The notes beneath the pieces are model-generated. The model was given only the letters and a program-made list of their open reading frames with translations. It was not told where the DNA came from and searched no databases. A DNA stretch of 31,750 bases, from positions 1,268,029 through 1,299,778 of the forward strand of contig NW_019091366.1 of NCBI RefSeq assembly GCF_001949145.1, read 5' to 3'. Source of the stretch: Acanthaster planci. Taxonomy: Eukaryota > Echinodermata > Asteroidea > Valvatida > Acanthasteridae. Each line of letters begins with the position of its first letter. Positions within the stretch are counted from its first letter, which is position 1. Position numbers and translations under genes: made by a program. Positions 20,901 through 31,567 of the stretch are shown in pieces.

Positions 20901-23900
20901 AATTTAAACATTCACAACAAGTGATTCTCAGGAAAAGTCACTGCATTAATTCTTGAATGAAGGTTTAACACAAAATGCGAAAGAACCTCATTGTGTGAAA
21001 TAATAGTGTTTGAGTCAGGTGTTATTCCGGCATTCTTTGCTGTGCACAGATTGATCTGAACATTTCTGATGTAAACACTCTGAGTGACAAGAGCCTGTCC
21101 TTGATTGGAGACAATTGTCCTAATTTGATCCGGTAAGTGCTCCCTCTAGGAACTAGGCAAGAATTTTTCATGATAGGATGGGAAGAGGTTGTTAAAAAAG
21201 GTGAAATTCTGAAACTTGGAATTATGGAGGAGGAAATATGGTGTGACGCTGAATTTGTTCATGGCAGAAAACATTTGCAGTGAAAAAAAGTTGTGTTTAT
21301 GTATGTCTATTCTTACCGGCTCAGCTTGTTATTACTTGAAAACTTGCAGTGTCTTGAGGTCAATAGATAATATTCCCCCTCCCTGTTTGAGGGAAGGGGG
21401 CATGTGGGGGATACTTTTGCCTTTCTTAGCATGTAGGTTATCTCTGTGTTACTCATCTATGACTTTGTTTGCATTATCTTGTTTAGAATTGGCCTGATGG
21501 GTTGCAACAGGTTCACAAGTGAAGGTTTATTGCCGGTAAGTTGAGTTATCTGATTTCGGTAAGTTGAGTTATCTGATTTCGGTAAGTTGAGTTATCTGAT
21601 TTCGGTAAGTCGAGCTATCTGATTTCGGTAAGTCGAGCTATCTGATTTCGGTAAGTCGAGCTATCTGATTTTGTGGGTGCAGTTGACCTTAACCACTTCA
21701 CGCCGGGCCCATATGTCCATGTTGATTCTGCTGGGCCGGGTGACTTTTCATTTTTTTCTGTTTTCAAAATTCTTTAAAAATTCATAACTTCATTTACTGG
21801 ACATTTACACCCACACAAATGACTGTCTGGTGGCTTCTCTAATCCGACAGACAACATCTATTGATGCCCAAGTATTTCGACCAGGCCTGCCGCCTTGTAA
21901 AAAGAGCCCAGATTATGCAGTGTTATGTAACTTTCTTTTGTTCCCGAAACTGGCACAGTGCACTGCTGGTGTCTTTTTAATAGGGGCCAGATTAGCGTGC
22001 AGCGGTATTGTATCACTCATCACTGGATCACTGGAGTGCTTTTGTCCCTGGTGGTAATCCGCTTGCACTGAACGCCACAAACAGTAATATAATCTCTCAA
22101 AATAGGGACAGATTTCCTCCACTTTTGACAACTGAAAAAATGTTAGCAATTCCCAGCAGCTCGGTCTTTTGTTCCGATTACGGTCTTTTTCTATAAGGCC
22201 TAGCTCTTTTGTCCGGTTTCGTGTATAAAGCCCATATCCCAGAAACCGGGTACACCAGCACGAAGTGGTTAGTTATACATTATGTAGATTCAATTTTGTG
22301 GCTACAGTGTAGCCGCATCCGTGCAACCACGTAACCTTGTTACAAATGAGTGCTTGGAGCGGACAATTTTATGTCACTGCAGATGTTTTCACTCGTTGAG
22401 ATTCTGATAAAGAACTCAAAGGTATTGTTTGCATTGTATTGTAGTTTGGCAGGGGAACCCCTCAGTTCTCTACTTTTGAATGACCTAGACATCTGTCCTG
22501 GTTTCTCACAGCTGTTGGAAAACTGCACCAAGCTGCAAGAATTAGACCTGTCCTTCTGTTACAAGGCCCTGGAACCATCTAGCTCCAACGTTCTAGAACA
22601 CCTGCCACTCGCCATCACCTCACTCTCTCTCAGCGGGCTGCCAGTGGAAGGCACTGCACTTAACAAGGCCCTGGCACGTCTACCCAAGTTGAGTGAGCTG
22701 CGGTTATGTGGTGTCAACAATATATCAGACGAGGACATTGAAGAGGTAGACATGAACTTCTTGAAATAAGTGAAGACTGTGACACTTATCCCGTCACAAC
22801 CATCGTAATAACGGTAATGCTGAGACCCTTTTTGTCCCTCATTTTTTGCAGTGGAGCAATTAAAATTCAGAACTAAAGGTAGTTCCTTTAGTAAGAGAAA
22901 GTTGAGTGAACAGGGGATTGGGGGAGGGGACAGTGAAGGCATTGATATGCCTTTTGGACTGTAACAACCAGTGTTTTTTTTTGTTCAAGATCTTCAGCAG
23001 CATTGGAAGTCGTCTAACGATCCTAGACATGAGTGGGTGTCACCAGTCTATGACTGACCATGCCTTGCGGTCTGTCCTAAAGTACTGCACAGAGCTGGAG
23101 AACCTGTCAATCTCGTTCTGCGTACGTCTCACAGGAGAGGCCTTCATCAATTTATTACGGGACCCCCGTAGGGCCAGGAACCTGACCAGTCTAAAACTCA
23201 ATGGCTTGAAAGAGGTAATAATTGAGAAACTTGTATTGATTAGTTACTTTTGATACAGTTCTGCCACATGAGGTGTGTATATCAGGTCTGTGAACATCCT
23301 GGAGATAGAAAGGATCTCTCAGGTCTCTGATGTCTGTGACATTTCCGCAGAGAGGGTAACATTCATGTTTCTGTTGCTCTGTCCCGTTAGATTTCACACT
23401 CTATACTGGTTGGAATAGCTACGACCTGCCCCAACCTGGAGACTATCTATCTTGGAGGCTTGAAGTGTGTCGATGATGCCCTGCTCTCTGACATTGCAAG
23501 CAGCTGTCCTAAACTGCGTGACATCTCCATTAAGAGCTCTACAGGAGTACACTCACATCAGGTAGAGAGTCATCAAATCATGGCAATTTCCCTGTGCTGG
23601 AATGTCACCACATAAGATTTACAGTCAGTGCTGTCCACAAACTTGACAAAATTTTACTTGTCAAAGCTTGTGTGAGCTCAACTCAGGTGTAAACAATCTA
23701 AACTTTTTCTGATATGTTCTCTGGCAGCCCAAGTATTATTAATTCAAGTCAATAAAGACAAAGAACCCTAAAATTGATGTGTTGATAATTTAGGGAAGCC
23801 AAATTTCCATCAGTAGGTTATGGATTCACCCATTAGCAGTGTAGAGATTAAAATGTTCTAAAGTACATCAATGGCTTGTGAGCATATTATGATTTTTAGT

Positions 23901-24816
23901 CGTTGGCGCCAGTGAGGGATAATTTTGGGTGACACCAAGGGGTAACAGAGACGGTGCTGTTTAATGGCGACACATGCTCTCAGCTCTGATGATTTGCAAT
24001 TTTGTACACACTGTTAAATGCAATCTCTGCTGTTTCACTGAAATCACACAGTAGTGATGATTTACTTCTTGTGAGGTATGTATTCAACCTTTTTTGGAGA
24101 GCTCGGGGAGCAAGCGAATCACTGACATTAATTGTTCAAACCGTTTCATAGGTTGAATAAACTATTATCTTATCTTATCCCTGATCTGGTAGGTTACAGA
24201 TGCTGGCCTTCTTGACTTGATACAGTACTGCCCTCTTCAACATGTTGTCATATCTGGCATTCATAAGATTACAGACAGGTGTGTCTTGGCTCTTGCCAAC
24301 TCCTGTCCAGACTTGAAGAGTCTGTATGCCTCAGGTTGCACCATGATCACTGCTGCAGGAATCAGATACCTCAAGGTTAGTGCCAAGCAATTCTTTCTCA
24401 TAAACGTCTTATTGGCAAGGGGCATTCCAACCTGTGACTGTCTGAGTTTTTTTGGCAAATGCACAATCCAGTTTTGATTTGGAAATGTGAAACTGCAAGA
24501 CTACTAACATTGGGAAAGATTATAGCTAAATGGTGGGATACTTGGGTGATATCTTAGGAGTTACAGGTGTGAATCCACCATTGTACTTTGTTTATCCAAA
24601 TACTGAGGTAGAATAGGACGATGAAGACATGAAACCTGTACAGTTTAAGTTTAACTTTATTGTGAACATTGTCAATAAATGTACCTTTTTCTTTTGCAGG
24701 ATATGTGTAATAACAGAGTCCATGTGGTGCATAAGATTCCTAACCTTGATCCAAACCAGGTCATGGCTAAGAACTTGGACACGGGAGAATTTTGCCGAGT
24801 GGATCAGATGTACTGA
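17926..24816 (+). CDS. AMN1-like leucine-rich-repeat protein, 10 exons, complete
   Basis: Exons: 17926-18226, 19408-19563, 19938-20056, 21050-21132, 21487-21535, 22512-22745, 22990-23214, 23391-23561, 24193-24375, 24700-24816. They sum to 1638 nt and 545 residues, with phases agreeing at every junction. The start (ATCATGG) follows a stop-containing leader. The N-terminus (KLEDMCLQCIGQNL...LLLQRLVDHDMLT) resembles the region before the LRRs in AMN1. The rest is a run of cysteine-type LRRs, e.g. LESLYIAYCDNVTD, LIRIGLMGCNRFT, LQELDLSFC, LTILDMSGC, LENLSISFCVRLT, LKSLYASGCTMIT. AMN1 proteins are about 250 residues, so this is a longer relative rather than a clear orthologue. Such LRR proteins are often substrate adaptors or cell-cycle regulators, but no F-box is visible and the function is unknown. 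The final ~38 residues are not LRR. Confidence 0.88.
18590..18789. mobile_element. 200-bp MITE-like element in intron 1 with CArG-box arms
   Basis: A 23-base arm at 18590-18612 (aagagttccatatatggac continuing into gcca) is repeated exactly in reverse complement at 18767-18789. Each arm contains TCCATATATGGA, itself a palindrome that matches the SRF CArG consensus CC(A/T)6GG. It lies in intron 1 of the AMN1-like gene. No obvious target duplication was found. Confidence 0.65.
18991..19240. mobile_element. Old inverted-repeat element in intron 1
   Basis: tttgtgacccaacattcc...aaacctggc at 18993-19020 is matched in reverse complement at 19211-19240 (gcctggtttggggatggtgg, gtcacattt), with several differences over ~28 bases. 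The size is about 250 bp, consistent with a decayed MITE. Ends and target duplication are uncertain. Confidence 0.5.
21534..21671 (+). repeat. 23-bp minisatellite duplicating a 5' splice site six times
   Basis: Six 23-bp units start at 21534, 21557, 21580, 21603, 21626 and 21649. Each begins CGGTAAGT. The first unit's CG are the last two bases of exon 5 of the AMN1-like gene (ends 21535), and its GTAAGT is the authentic donor. Units 1-3 read ttgagtt after the donor, and units 4-6 read tcgagct. The copies are otherwise identical. Confidence 0.97.
21689..22272. mobile_element. piggyBac-like non-autonomous element in intron 5
   Basis: The left end reads TTAACCACTTCACGCCGGGC and the right end ...gaccagc-type sequence then cgaagtggttag (22261-22272), giving terminal inverted repeats aaccacttc/gaagtggtt with further loose matches (ccggg, ccatat). 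TTAA at the left is the piggyBac target; the right end has TTAG instead. The inside has no transposase frame. The size is ~584 bp. Confidence 0.5.
24140..24182 (+). repeat. Possible 3' tail of a non-LTR element abutting a splice acceptor
   Basis: The stretch ggttgaataaactatt followed by tatcttatcttatc has the look of a non-LTR retrotransposon 3' end with a short tandem tail. The 5' limit is not visible. The following ccctgatctggtag is the acceptor of exon 9 (starts 24193), so this tail forms part of its pyrimidine tract. Confidence 0.3.
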
Positions 24817-26805
24817 CGGAAGGTTGGATAGCAAACACGACTCTCTTTTGAAATGTTGTCAGGCTAATGTGGAATGTGACTGGTTACTTTGAGGGTTTCA
24901 TGAAATCTCATGATTATTATGTCATATGAGCATATGTATTATATTCTCAGTAGATGCAGTTGGTGACTTTTAGACTTCCAGTGAAATATCATTGGTCAGT
25001 TGAAGCTGCTTAGTATGCGTATTGGTAACCTACTAAATCTCTAATGAAATTTCATTGGTCAGTTGGTATCAGTCTTTCAATGGATATTATTGGACAGTTT
25101 CTTCAGCTTCCAATTATTCATCATGGTCAGTTGGAGCTGTAAAAAAATCTCATTGGTTGTCATCTATGGCTCCCATTAAACCTTATCGGTTAGGTATTTG
25201 AATTGTTGTCAAAGCTTATAGTCAGTTTCTTAGTTATCTTCTGAAGGTAAAACTTTGTAATCATTTATATGAAATCCTTGGAATGGAAGATTGTAAGTGG
25301 TCCTTTGCCACTTTGAAGGCAACTCATTGAAATTAGCATTTCTGTTTGGTTTCACTTGCATTTTCACCAGGAGAAAAATATTCCCATTCCACTTCATAAA
25401 CAAAGAAAGTGCCCATAAAATGAAAACTTGGAAGCGCTTTGGTTGAGGAAACTTGCATTGAAAACACTATGGTAAGGAGTGGTCACATCCTATGCATGTG
25501 TGTAAATATGTACAAAGGGAAAAAAAGAATATATTTGTTGGTAAGATTTGTACGTTGCCAGCCGTTAGATATTTTTGTCAGGTTTAGAATTTGTAGTTGA
25601 CATTTTTCAAAATGCTGTATTTTTACAGTAAAATATTTTCTCAGTTGATTGAGCTATGAAATTTGACATTTAATAAGTGTCTGGAAATCTTGCAACCTTC
25701 AATACTGCCCGAATCTGAAATTTCAGACTTACGATGTATTTTCTTGTTTGCATGTAAACTGTGTTGTCTGCTGTACTCATCATTCTGCAGGTAACCTCTA
25801 CCTGGCTCATTTTCCTGTGACCAAATTCCATAGTAGTAAAAGTATGCTTGAGAGATTTAGAGAGGACTTCACATAATAGTTGTAGATAGACCTTTTTCCT
25901 GTGATGTCACAATCTTGCTGGACCGTGATGTGTTGTCATGGTACTGAGTGCAAAGTGTTGTGATGGCAATCTTCTTATTCAAGATAAACTAGTCAAGCAT
26001 GTAGCGTCTGCATGTGCACTTGCACGTGGTGGAAGCTGCCCATAGGAATACATGCGATGACTGTGGCCAAGGCAGTGCAATCCAGTCACATGAGTGAAAA
26101 AGGTCTAAAGTGCCGTATGTGTGGCTCACTTGTACATGTACTTATGATAGCCAAGGAAGGACACATCACATGTTCAATCAGTTTGAAGCAAATGAACAAA
26201 TAAGGAAAGATGCCCATGTGAGGGAAATGCATTTGATGGTGGGTAAGCTGAAGCCTAGTAAGTTTGACATGGCATTAAGGGTTTGCATTTTATCGCTGCT
26301 GTTGTTCTTAATGGGTATTATTTTTACATTTTTTATGTTTTATAAGAACTTGTTGAAAAATCAGTTGAACAAAGACTTGATTATTTTAAATGGTCTGGTT
26401 TCAAATTGAGCAATGAGGGATGATATTGAACAGGCCTCAAAACTGTAAGCTTTAATACTTGTGAAAATGTTAACATGACATTGAAGTGGTCATGTTACTA
26501 CTGCCAAGGTCTTTATGTAGCTCTGCAGTTAATCAGATTTTCACAGAACTCGTTTCTGTTTAATTGTGCAATTACTAATTTAGGAATGCATTTGAAAGAA
26601 ATGTGCTTCTTTCTTTATTGTCACAATTTTCAATGCAATGTAGGTACATGCAATATGTATGCATGCTGCTGATACCAAGTCAACTATCTACTTTGTAACT
26701 TTGCATTGTACATGTACTTGTCATTAGAGAATTACACGAGTTAGTTTTAATCAAAATTGTAATATTTACTGACGTGTTATAAACTGAAGCCTAAATAGAA
26801 ATAAA
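24817..26805 (+). other. Probable 3' UTR of the AMN1-like gene, ending at an AATAAA
   Basis: No coding exon. AATAAA at 26800-26805 is the best poly(A) signal candidate on this strand downstream of the stop at 24814-24816; the true 3' end could be closer. It contains the ~32-bp degenerate repeat at 24957-25195. Confidence 0.5.
24957..25195 (+). repeat. Degenerate ~32-bp tandem repeat around ATTGGTCAGTTG
   Basis: Cores (attggtcagttg, attggtaacc, attggacag, catggtcagttg, attggttgtc, atcggttagg) start at about 24991, 25021, 25054, 25089, 25122, 25152 and 25184. Spacings are 30, 33, 35, 33, 30 and 32 bp. A further weak copy (cagttggtgac) lies at 24958. Confidence 0.6.
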
Positions 26806-28084
26806 GATTGTAAAGTTGCAGAATCTTCTCTTTTTGGAGTTTGGATATTAACATCTGCTTAAGATATTGCTGAAATTTAAAGTTTATGTGCAGCCGCTAT
26901 CTTGGATGTGTATGGTGCCCTCTGTTGTCAAGATACCTTTCACAGAATTTATAATAATGCTCTCTGGTATTGGTTGAGGTATTGTCTGCACGATGTAAAA
27001 AAAAAATGAAAGCAGTGTCTGTTGCGGTTTGAGTGATCATCTCTAGCTTTCACCCCCCCATACACGTAATATCCTTGATGGGGATATTAATCAGGTGTTG
27101 TATGTTCAAGTCATTTGAGATACTGACGTTCCTCAGTGGCTAGAAGGCCATTTGAAAGGCATGTTAATGTTCAGCATTAGTGTCCACATAACATTTCTTG
27201 AGAGTAAGGGATATTTACCATCTGCATTTCTTTCTTAGTGTCATGAGAGAGTTTTGAAGACTGCAGAAGAAAAAGTATGCCATAGACACAAATCATACCA
27301 AAACTACCTTGGCTTAAAATTTATTTCACTACTGTTTCTTTTTTATTGATTAACCTCACAGATTACAACTAGGTAAAAATCCAAATTCTTAGCTCAATGC
27401 ATCATAGGTGAAGAATACAATGGATAAAAAACCAACTGAATTGTGACCTTTTTTCATGCCCATTTGAAGCTGTTTCTTGCAGAAGGGTGCAGTGGTAAGT
27501 CAACCACCATCAGTTCTTCATAGATTCTCAACACCCTTTGAAGATATGCTGGAAGTAATGTGCGCAGAGGGAAAAAGTTTAACCATTCCCCCAAACAGGT
27601 CTAAACATACAAATCAACAAGAACACACTATGAGCCTCGAGCTGGACCAAGAAAGGGTGCAATTTTCTTAGCAATGGAAGGCTAGTTTGGTCGAAACTGC
27701 ACATTACTGGTACATGAACGATTATGAAATGCATGCATTACGGTCGCATTGCTACCATCGTGAACAGTCCTGACCAATATGGCTCTTGTTAACCGATGAG
27801 GGGGTGCTTCTGCTCACCATGGTTACCTTGTACCAAAGGCAGGAAATGGACCAACCCCCCTCCTTGCAAGCAAAAACACTGCATGTGAGAGGATTTTACT
27901 TTTGAGTTCACTGATGCATTGCACAAGGGTGTGAGATTTCTACTGAGTACATGTATATGTATGTTTTCAATCTTTTACAGCACTCGTCTTGGAATACAAT
28001 GTACATTGCAGTTGACCACTCAACTTTCAGCATGAACTTGCCACTTCAACTGGTTGGGGAGACTACTTTGACCTCTGACCTCCC
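26806..28084. other. Intergenic region between the convergent AMN1-like and HTRA2 genes
   Basis: No recognised coding exon. A minus-strand AATAAA (plus-strand tttatt near 27341-27346) is a candidate poly(A) signal for HTRA2. Short open frames such as the one near 27477-27671 match no family. Confidence 0.5.
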
Positions 28085-30688
28085 TCACTGGGCTTCCTCT
28101 GGGACAATTGTCAGAGTCAATTTCTGTGAGCTGGGACCCCTAACGACCGACACTTCCATCTTCTTCAGAGTGTGCACGGCATTGTAGACGGCTGTTGCAG
28201 ATTTGACTGCTTTCCCATCGATGTGGGTGATAATGTCTCCTGCCTTCATACCTGCCCTGTTCAAGCAATGGCACAAGTCGATTTGTGTTCAAGTGCTAAG
28301 AGTTAACAAGGTACCTGTGGTGACATTTAACGTTAACCATAGTAAATGGTATTGAGATTGGCTCTTGGTGTTGTCATGTGGAACTTTTGTTTTGGGGGCA
28401 AAAATTAGTTACACTTACACCTGAGCAGGTGACCCAACGATGATCCTGTACACAAGCACCCCGTGTGTTACATCAGGAAAATCTGCCATGCGGGACTTGA
28501 GATCATTGAGCATGCCAGGGTTGAGAGACAACATGGTGATGCCGATGTAACCTCTTTTCTCACCCTCTACCCCAGGGGATTTCTTGCCACCTGAAAACCA
28601 GCCTGTCCACCCTTTGCCAGCATCTTGAGAAGGAAATAATATGACATGCATTTGGTTCAAACGGTATTTTCTGTTGGAATGAGATTTACCAAACCATTAA
28701 CCCTAATCAATTTACATCTCTCCGGTGCAAATCCATCTTTGAAATAGTGAAAAATGATGGTTGTGATTCATTCAAAAAGTAAATGTTGTAATCCCACAAA
28801 AACAAATGGATTATACATACCTTTAAGAAGTGTTTACAGGAAATGAGGCCACTGTACATTTCTAGGAATTTTTTCTCAACAACTGTTGAATTACTTTTCA
28901 GAAAAGGTCCGCAGGAATACTTCAAGCATTCCAACCCTACCTTCTGACTTCATTCTTTTCTGAACTTCCTCCAGGAATTCCCTAGCATTGTCAATGGGAA
29001 TGGCAAAGGAAATTCCGGAAGTCACCTTCATGGTGTTGATTCCTATGGCTTCTCCATCCAGATTGACCAGTGGACCACCGGAATTGCCAAACTGGGTGGG
29101 AAGAAACAGGAAAAAATCTAACAAGGGTAACTTGGATGGATAGTAATTTGGCCTTCAATCATGTCTACATCAAACAGAAAAGATCTCACAAGACAATGTA
29201 AACTTGGAATTAACAAGACATTGGCTTAAGGCATTGAATGTGACAACAGACAAGGGCTATTGCTGTTCATTGTTGAGTTAAGGAGGGAGAAAATGAAACC
29301 TTGGCAAGGATAGCTCACATTGATAGCAGCATCGGTCTGGATGTAGTCAATGTCCTTCCTAAGTCCCAATTCTTTGCTGGTTCGGCTCACAGTGCTGACT
29401 ATGCCTGCTGTGATGGTGTTGCTCAATGTCAGGGGACTACCCATAGCGATCACCCACTCGCCTGGCCGAAGTCGGGATGATTTGCCTAGCTTCATGACTG
29501 GCAGGTTGTTCTATGCAGCCAAATTTTCAAAATGAGTGATAATTCGTGAAAAATATCGATTTTATATTACACATATTACACTAGGAGTAAAGACAGGGTT
29601 TTGCTTAAAAACTGGTACAGTTATCTTTATAAGCATTATCTGCATCACAGCAGACAATACATGTACTTATAAGATATAAACTGTACATACGCCATCATCA
29701 ATTTTGACGGCAGCAAGGTCAGAGACAGAGTCCACTGCAACCACATGGCCATCTACCATCCGTCCATCTGGCAGCTTAACCTTGACTGACTGCTGGCCAC
29801 GGATCTTGTTAGCAACAACGTGAGCGTTGGTAAGGACGAGGCCATCAGGGCTGACGATGAACCCTGACCCATTGGAGATTGGTATCTGCTGCCTGCCCAT
29901 CATGGGATGCCTGGTAGTGGAATAGGAAGGACAAACAAAAGTGTCATATAAATGTAATGACAACTTACAAGGAGGTAACTTGACGAACCACAGATCTCGA
30001 CAATGGCCATGATGGCTGCTTTAGACAAGCCTGTCTGTCAATGCAAATGTGTCAATCTTCTTTGTGTTTCCTACCAAAAATGGATTTGACTGAATTGAGG
30101 ATTATTATACGAGAACATTGGTTAGATTTCACCTAACCTTCCTTGGATTTCTATGTAGACTACAGAAGGTGCTGCTCTATCCACTGCATCAGCTATGAAG
30201 TTGAATCGGTGAGAGCGAGGAGGAACATAGCCATCACCTTCATCAAAAACTTTTGCTGCTTTGACAATGGGAAAAACACTCTTCCTCTCCTCCTCAGTGA
30301 CGGGACGAAGTGACTCATTGCTCAAGCTCACATTATGATCACTCCCAAACTGTTGCAAATTTTCACCAAGATTCTGTCGTTCTTCAGCTTCTTTTAAGGC
30401 CTGTAGCTTTCGGCGCTTCTTGTCTCGACGGGGTTCCAAGTTAGCGAAATCTATTTTGCGCACGTAAGGCGAAATCGCTACCAGGATCACTATCGCAGCA
30501 ATGTACTGAAACATCTTTTTTTGGAACACTCTCTTGTTCTTTTCCATTTGCTCTTGTGTGATGGTTCTGCATATTGCTGTTTGTGGCTTAACTGACTGTA
30601 ATATGTGACAATGTGCGGTATAAACTGGAACTTTGCTCCGGAAAATCGGGAACGATTGCATTACTCTTTTGATCATGGAGGCCGCCAT
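28085..30688 (-). CDS. HTRA2: Serine protease HTRA2 (Omi), mitochondrial, 6 exons, complete
   Basis: Exons on the minus strand: 30688-30138, 29910-29691, 29510-29319, 29091-28941, 28623-28419, 28256-28085; 1491 nt, 496 residues, phases consistent. HTRA2 is an intermembrane-space trimeric protease for quality control and cell-death signalling. The N-terminal ~50 residues are Lys/Arg-rich with few acids, as in a mitochondrial presequence, then comes a membrane segment ([15 protein letters not shown]). The protease domain follows from [19 protein letters not shown]. The triad is visible: His in LTNAHVVA (~214), Asp in SVSDLAAV (~248), Ser in FGNSGGPLV (~325). A C-terminal PDZ domain has [32 protein letters not shown] and [17 protein letters not shown]. 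The last donor is read as GTAAGT at 28418, which keeps the frame. Human HTRA2 is 458 residues; the extra length is in the linker before the protease domain. Confidence 0.94.
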
Positions 30689-30692
30689 CTTG
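30680..30692 (-). promoter_or_regulatory. YY1-type element over the HTRA2 start codon
   Basis: The minus strand reads CAAGATGGCGGCC, the classic YY1 activating motif, and the ATG in it is the HTRA2 start. YY1 elements at or just after the start of housekeeping genes are well known. Binding here is inferred from sequence only. Confidence 0.5.
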
Positions 30693-30853
30693 TTTTGAAA
30701 CTCAATTTAGTCGGGATCCCCAATACGTTGCATCATTGCACGACATCCACCAATGCCAGAGAACTTTGAGAAATTTTTGTGTACTAGAAACAAGACTGCA
30801 GTAAACTACTATTCTCCGACGGCTGTTTGTAGTTCGGCAGAAATTATGAAATT
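30689..30853. promoter_or_regulatory. 165-bp bidirectional promoter between HTRA2 and CDC23
   Basis: The start codons of two divergent genes are separated by 165 bp, so both promoters and 5' UTRs must share this stretch. It holds a CCAAT (30751-30755), and both start codons sit in ATGGCGGC. No TATA box was recognised at a useful position. Confidence 0.75.
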
Positions 30854-31567
30854 ATGGCGGCGATTTTAACCTTACAAGGTAGAGGTCTGGATATAAATCT
30901 TTCGGATGTCAAACGTGATTTGCAGAAAAGTATCACAGAATGTTCACAAAGGGGGCTTTCACAAAGTGTGAAATGGTGAGAGCAACTGTTCAAGCTAAAT
31001 TAATTGGTGTCAAAATTATGCCTATTTTTAAGGGCCCAGTTTCTGGACAATCGTAACAGTTCTGAGTTGGCCTGGGCCTAACGTTGGGATATTTGTGATG
31101 TAGCCTAGTAGCCCCACTAGTGTGGCACGGGCTCTCACTCCCGATCCATGGATCCGGAGTGAGAGTCCGTGCCACACTAGTGGGGCTAATGTAGCCTAGG
31201 CTTATCGTTAATGTTCGTACTGTACGTTTAGCTGATCTGCACATCCGGCCGAGCAAACTGTGCGAATGGTTAAAGAATTCTCCAACTTTGGAGAATTTTA
31301 AATGTAGCTCTCCCTTCTATTGTAGGAACAGGGTTCCCAAATTTACAATCCCCTCTTCTTCATGTTAGGCCTGTGAATATTATAATAAAATAAAGTTTGA
31401 GTGTTCATAATCCAATTAAAAAGCATACGTTTAAAGCTGTAACTTTTATATCTTGGATGCAGTTGGTGATATAGTGACTTTTTTCATTTTTAAAAAGGTG
31501 TGCCGAGTTATCGTTTGCTCTGAAAAGTGTAAAGCCCACACCCTTGGAACAAGTGGAGGACAGAGAG
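30854..31567 (+). CDS. CDC23: Anaphase-promoting complex subunit CDC23/APC8, first two exons
   Basis: Exon 1 is 30854-30975 (MAAILTLQGRGLDINLSDVK ... up to the split Trp codon TG|G, donor GTGAG). Exon 2 is 31498-31567 (after ..TTTTTAAAAAG; reads CAELSFALKSVKPTPLEQVE, then DRE, donor GTAGGT, phase 0). Together they give about 63 residues. The block INLSDVKRDLQ...RGLSQSVKWCAELSFAL lines up with the N-terminal region of CDC23 (LREIKKQLL...RGLLHSSKWSAELAFSL in human). CDC23 is a TPR scaffold subunit of the APC/C ubiquitin ligase; the TPRs are beyond the window. Neither exon is long enough to stand out as an ORF. Confidence 0.88.
31098..31199. mobile_element. Tiny palindromic element (A), 80 bp, with perfect 11-bp direct repeat
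   Basis: The 80-bp unit at 31109-31188 is a near-perfect palindrome centred on CCATGG. The arms (tagccccactagtgtggcac continuing into gggctctcactc, and reverse complement) differ at two places over 40 bp. It begins TA and ends TA. The 11-mer atgtagcctag stands on both sides (31098-31108 and 31189-31199). It lies in CDC23 intron 1. Confidence 0.85.

Noticed and set aside
21534-21671. CRISPR array
   Set aside because: Head-to-tail 23-bp units without spacers, in an animal intron; it is a minisatellite.
22440-22511. Upstream extension of exon 6 (LAGEPLSSLLLNDLDICPGFSQ)
   Set aside because: The acceptors there are out of phase with exon 5. The tttctcacag acceptor at 22511 is in phase 0 and gives a continuous LRR.
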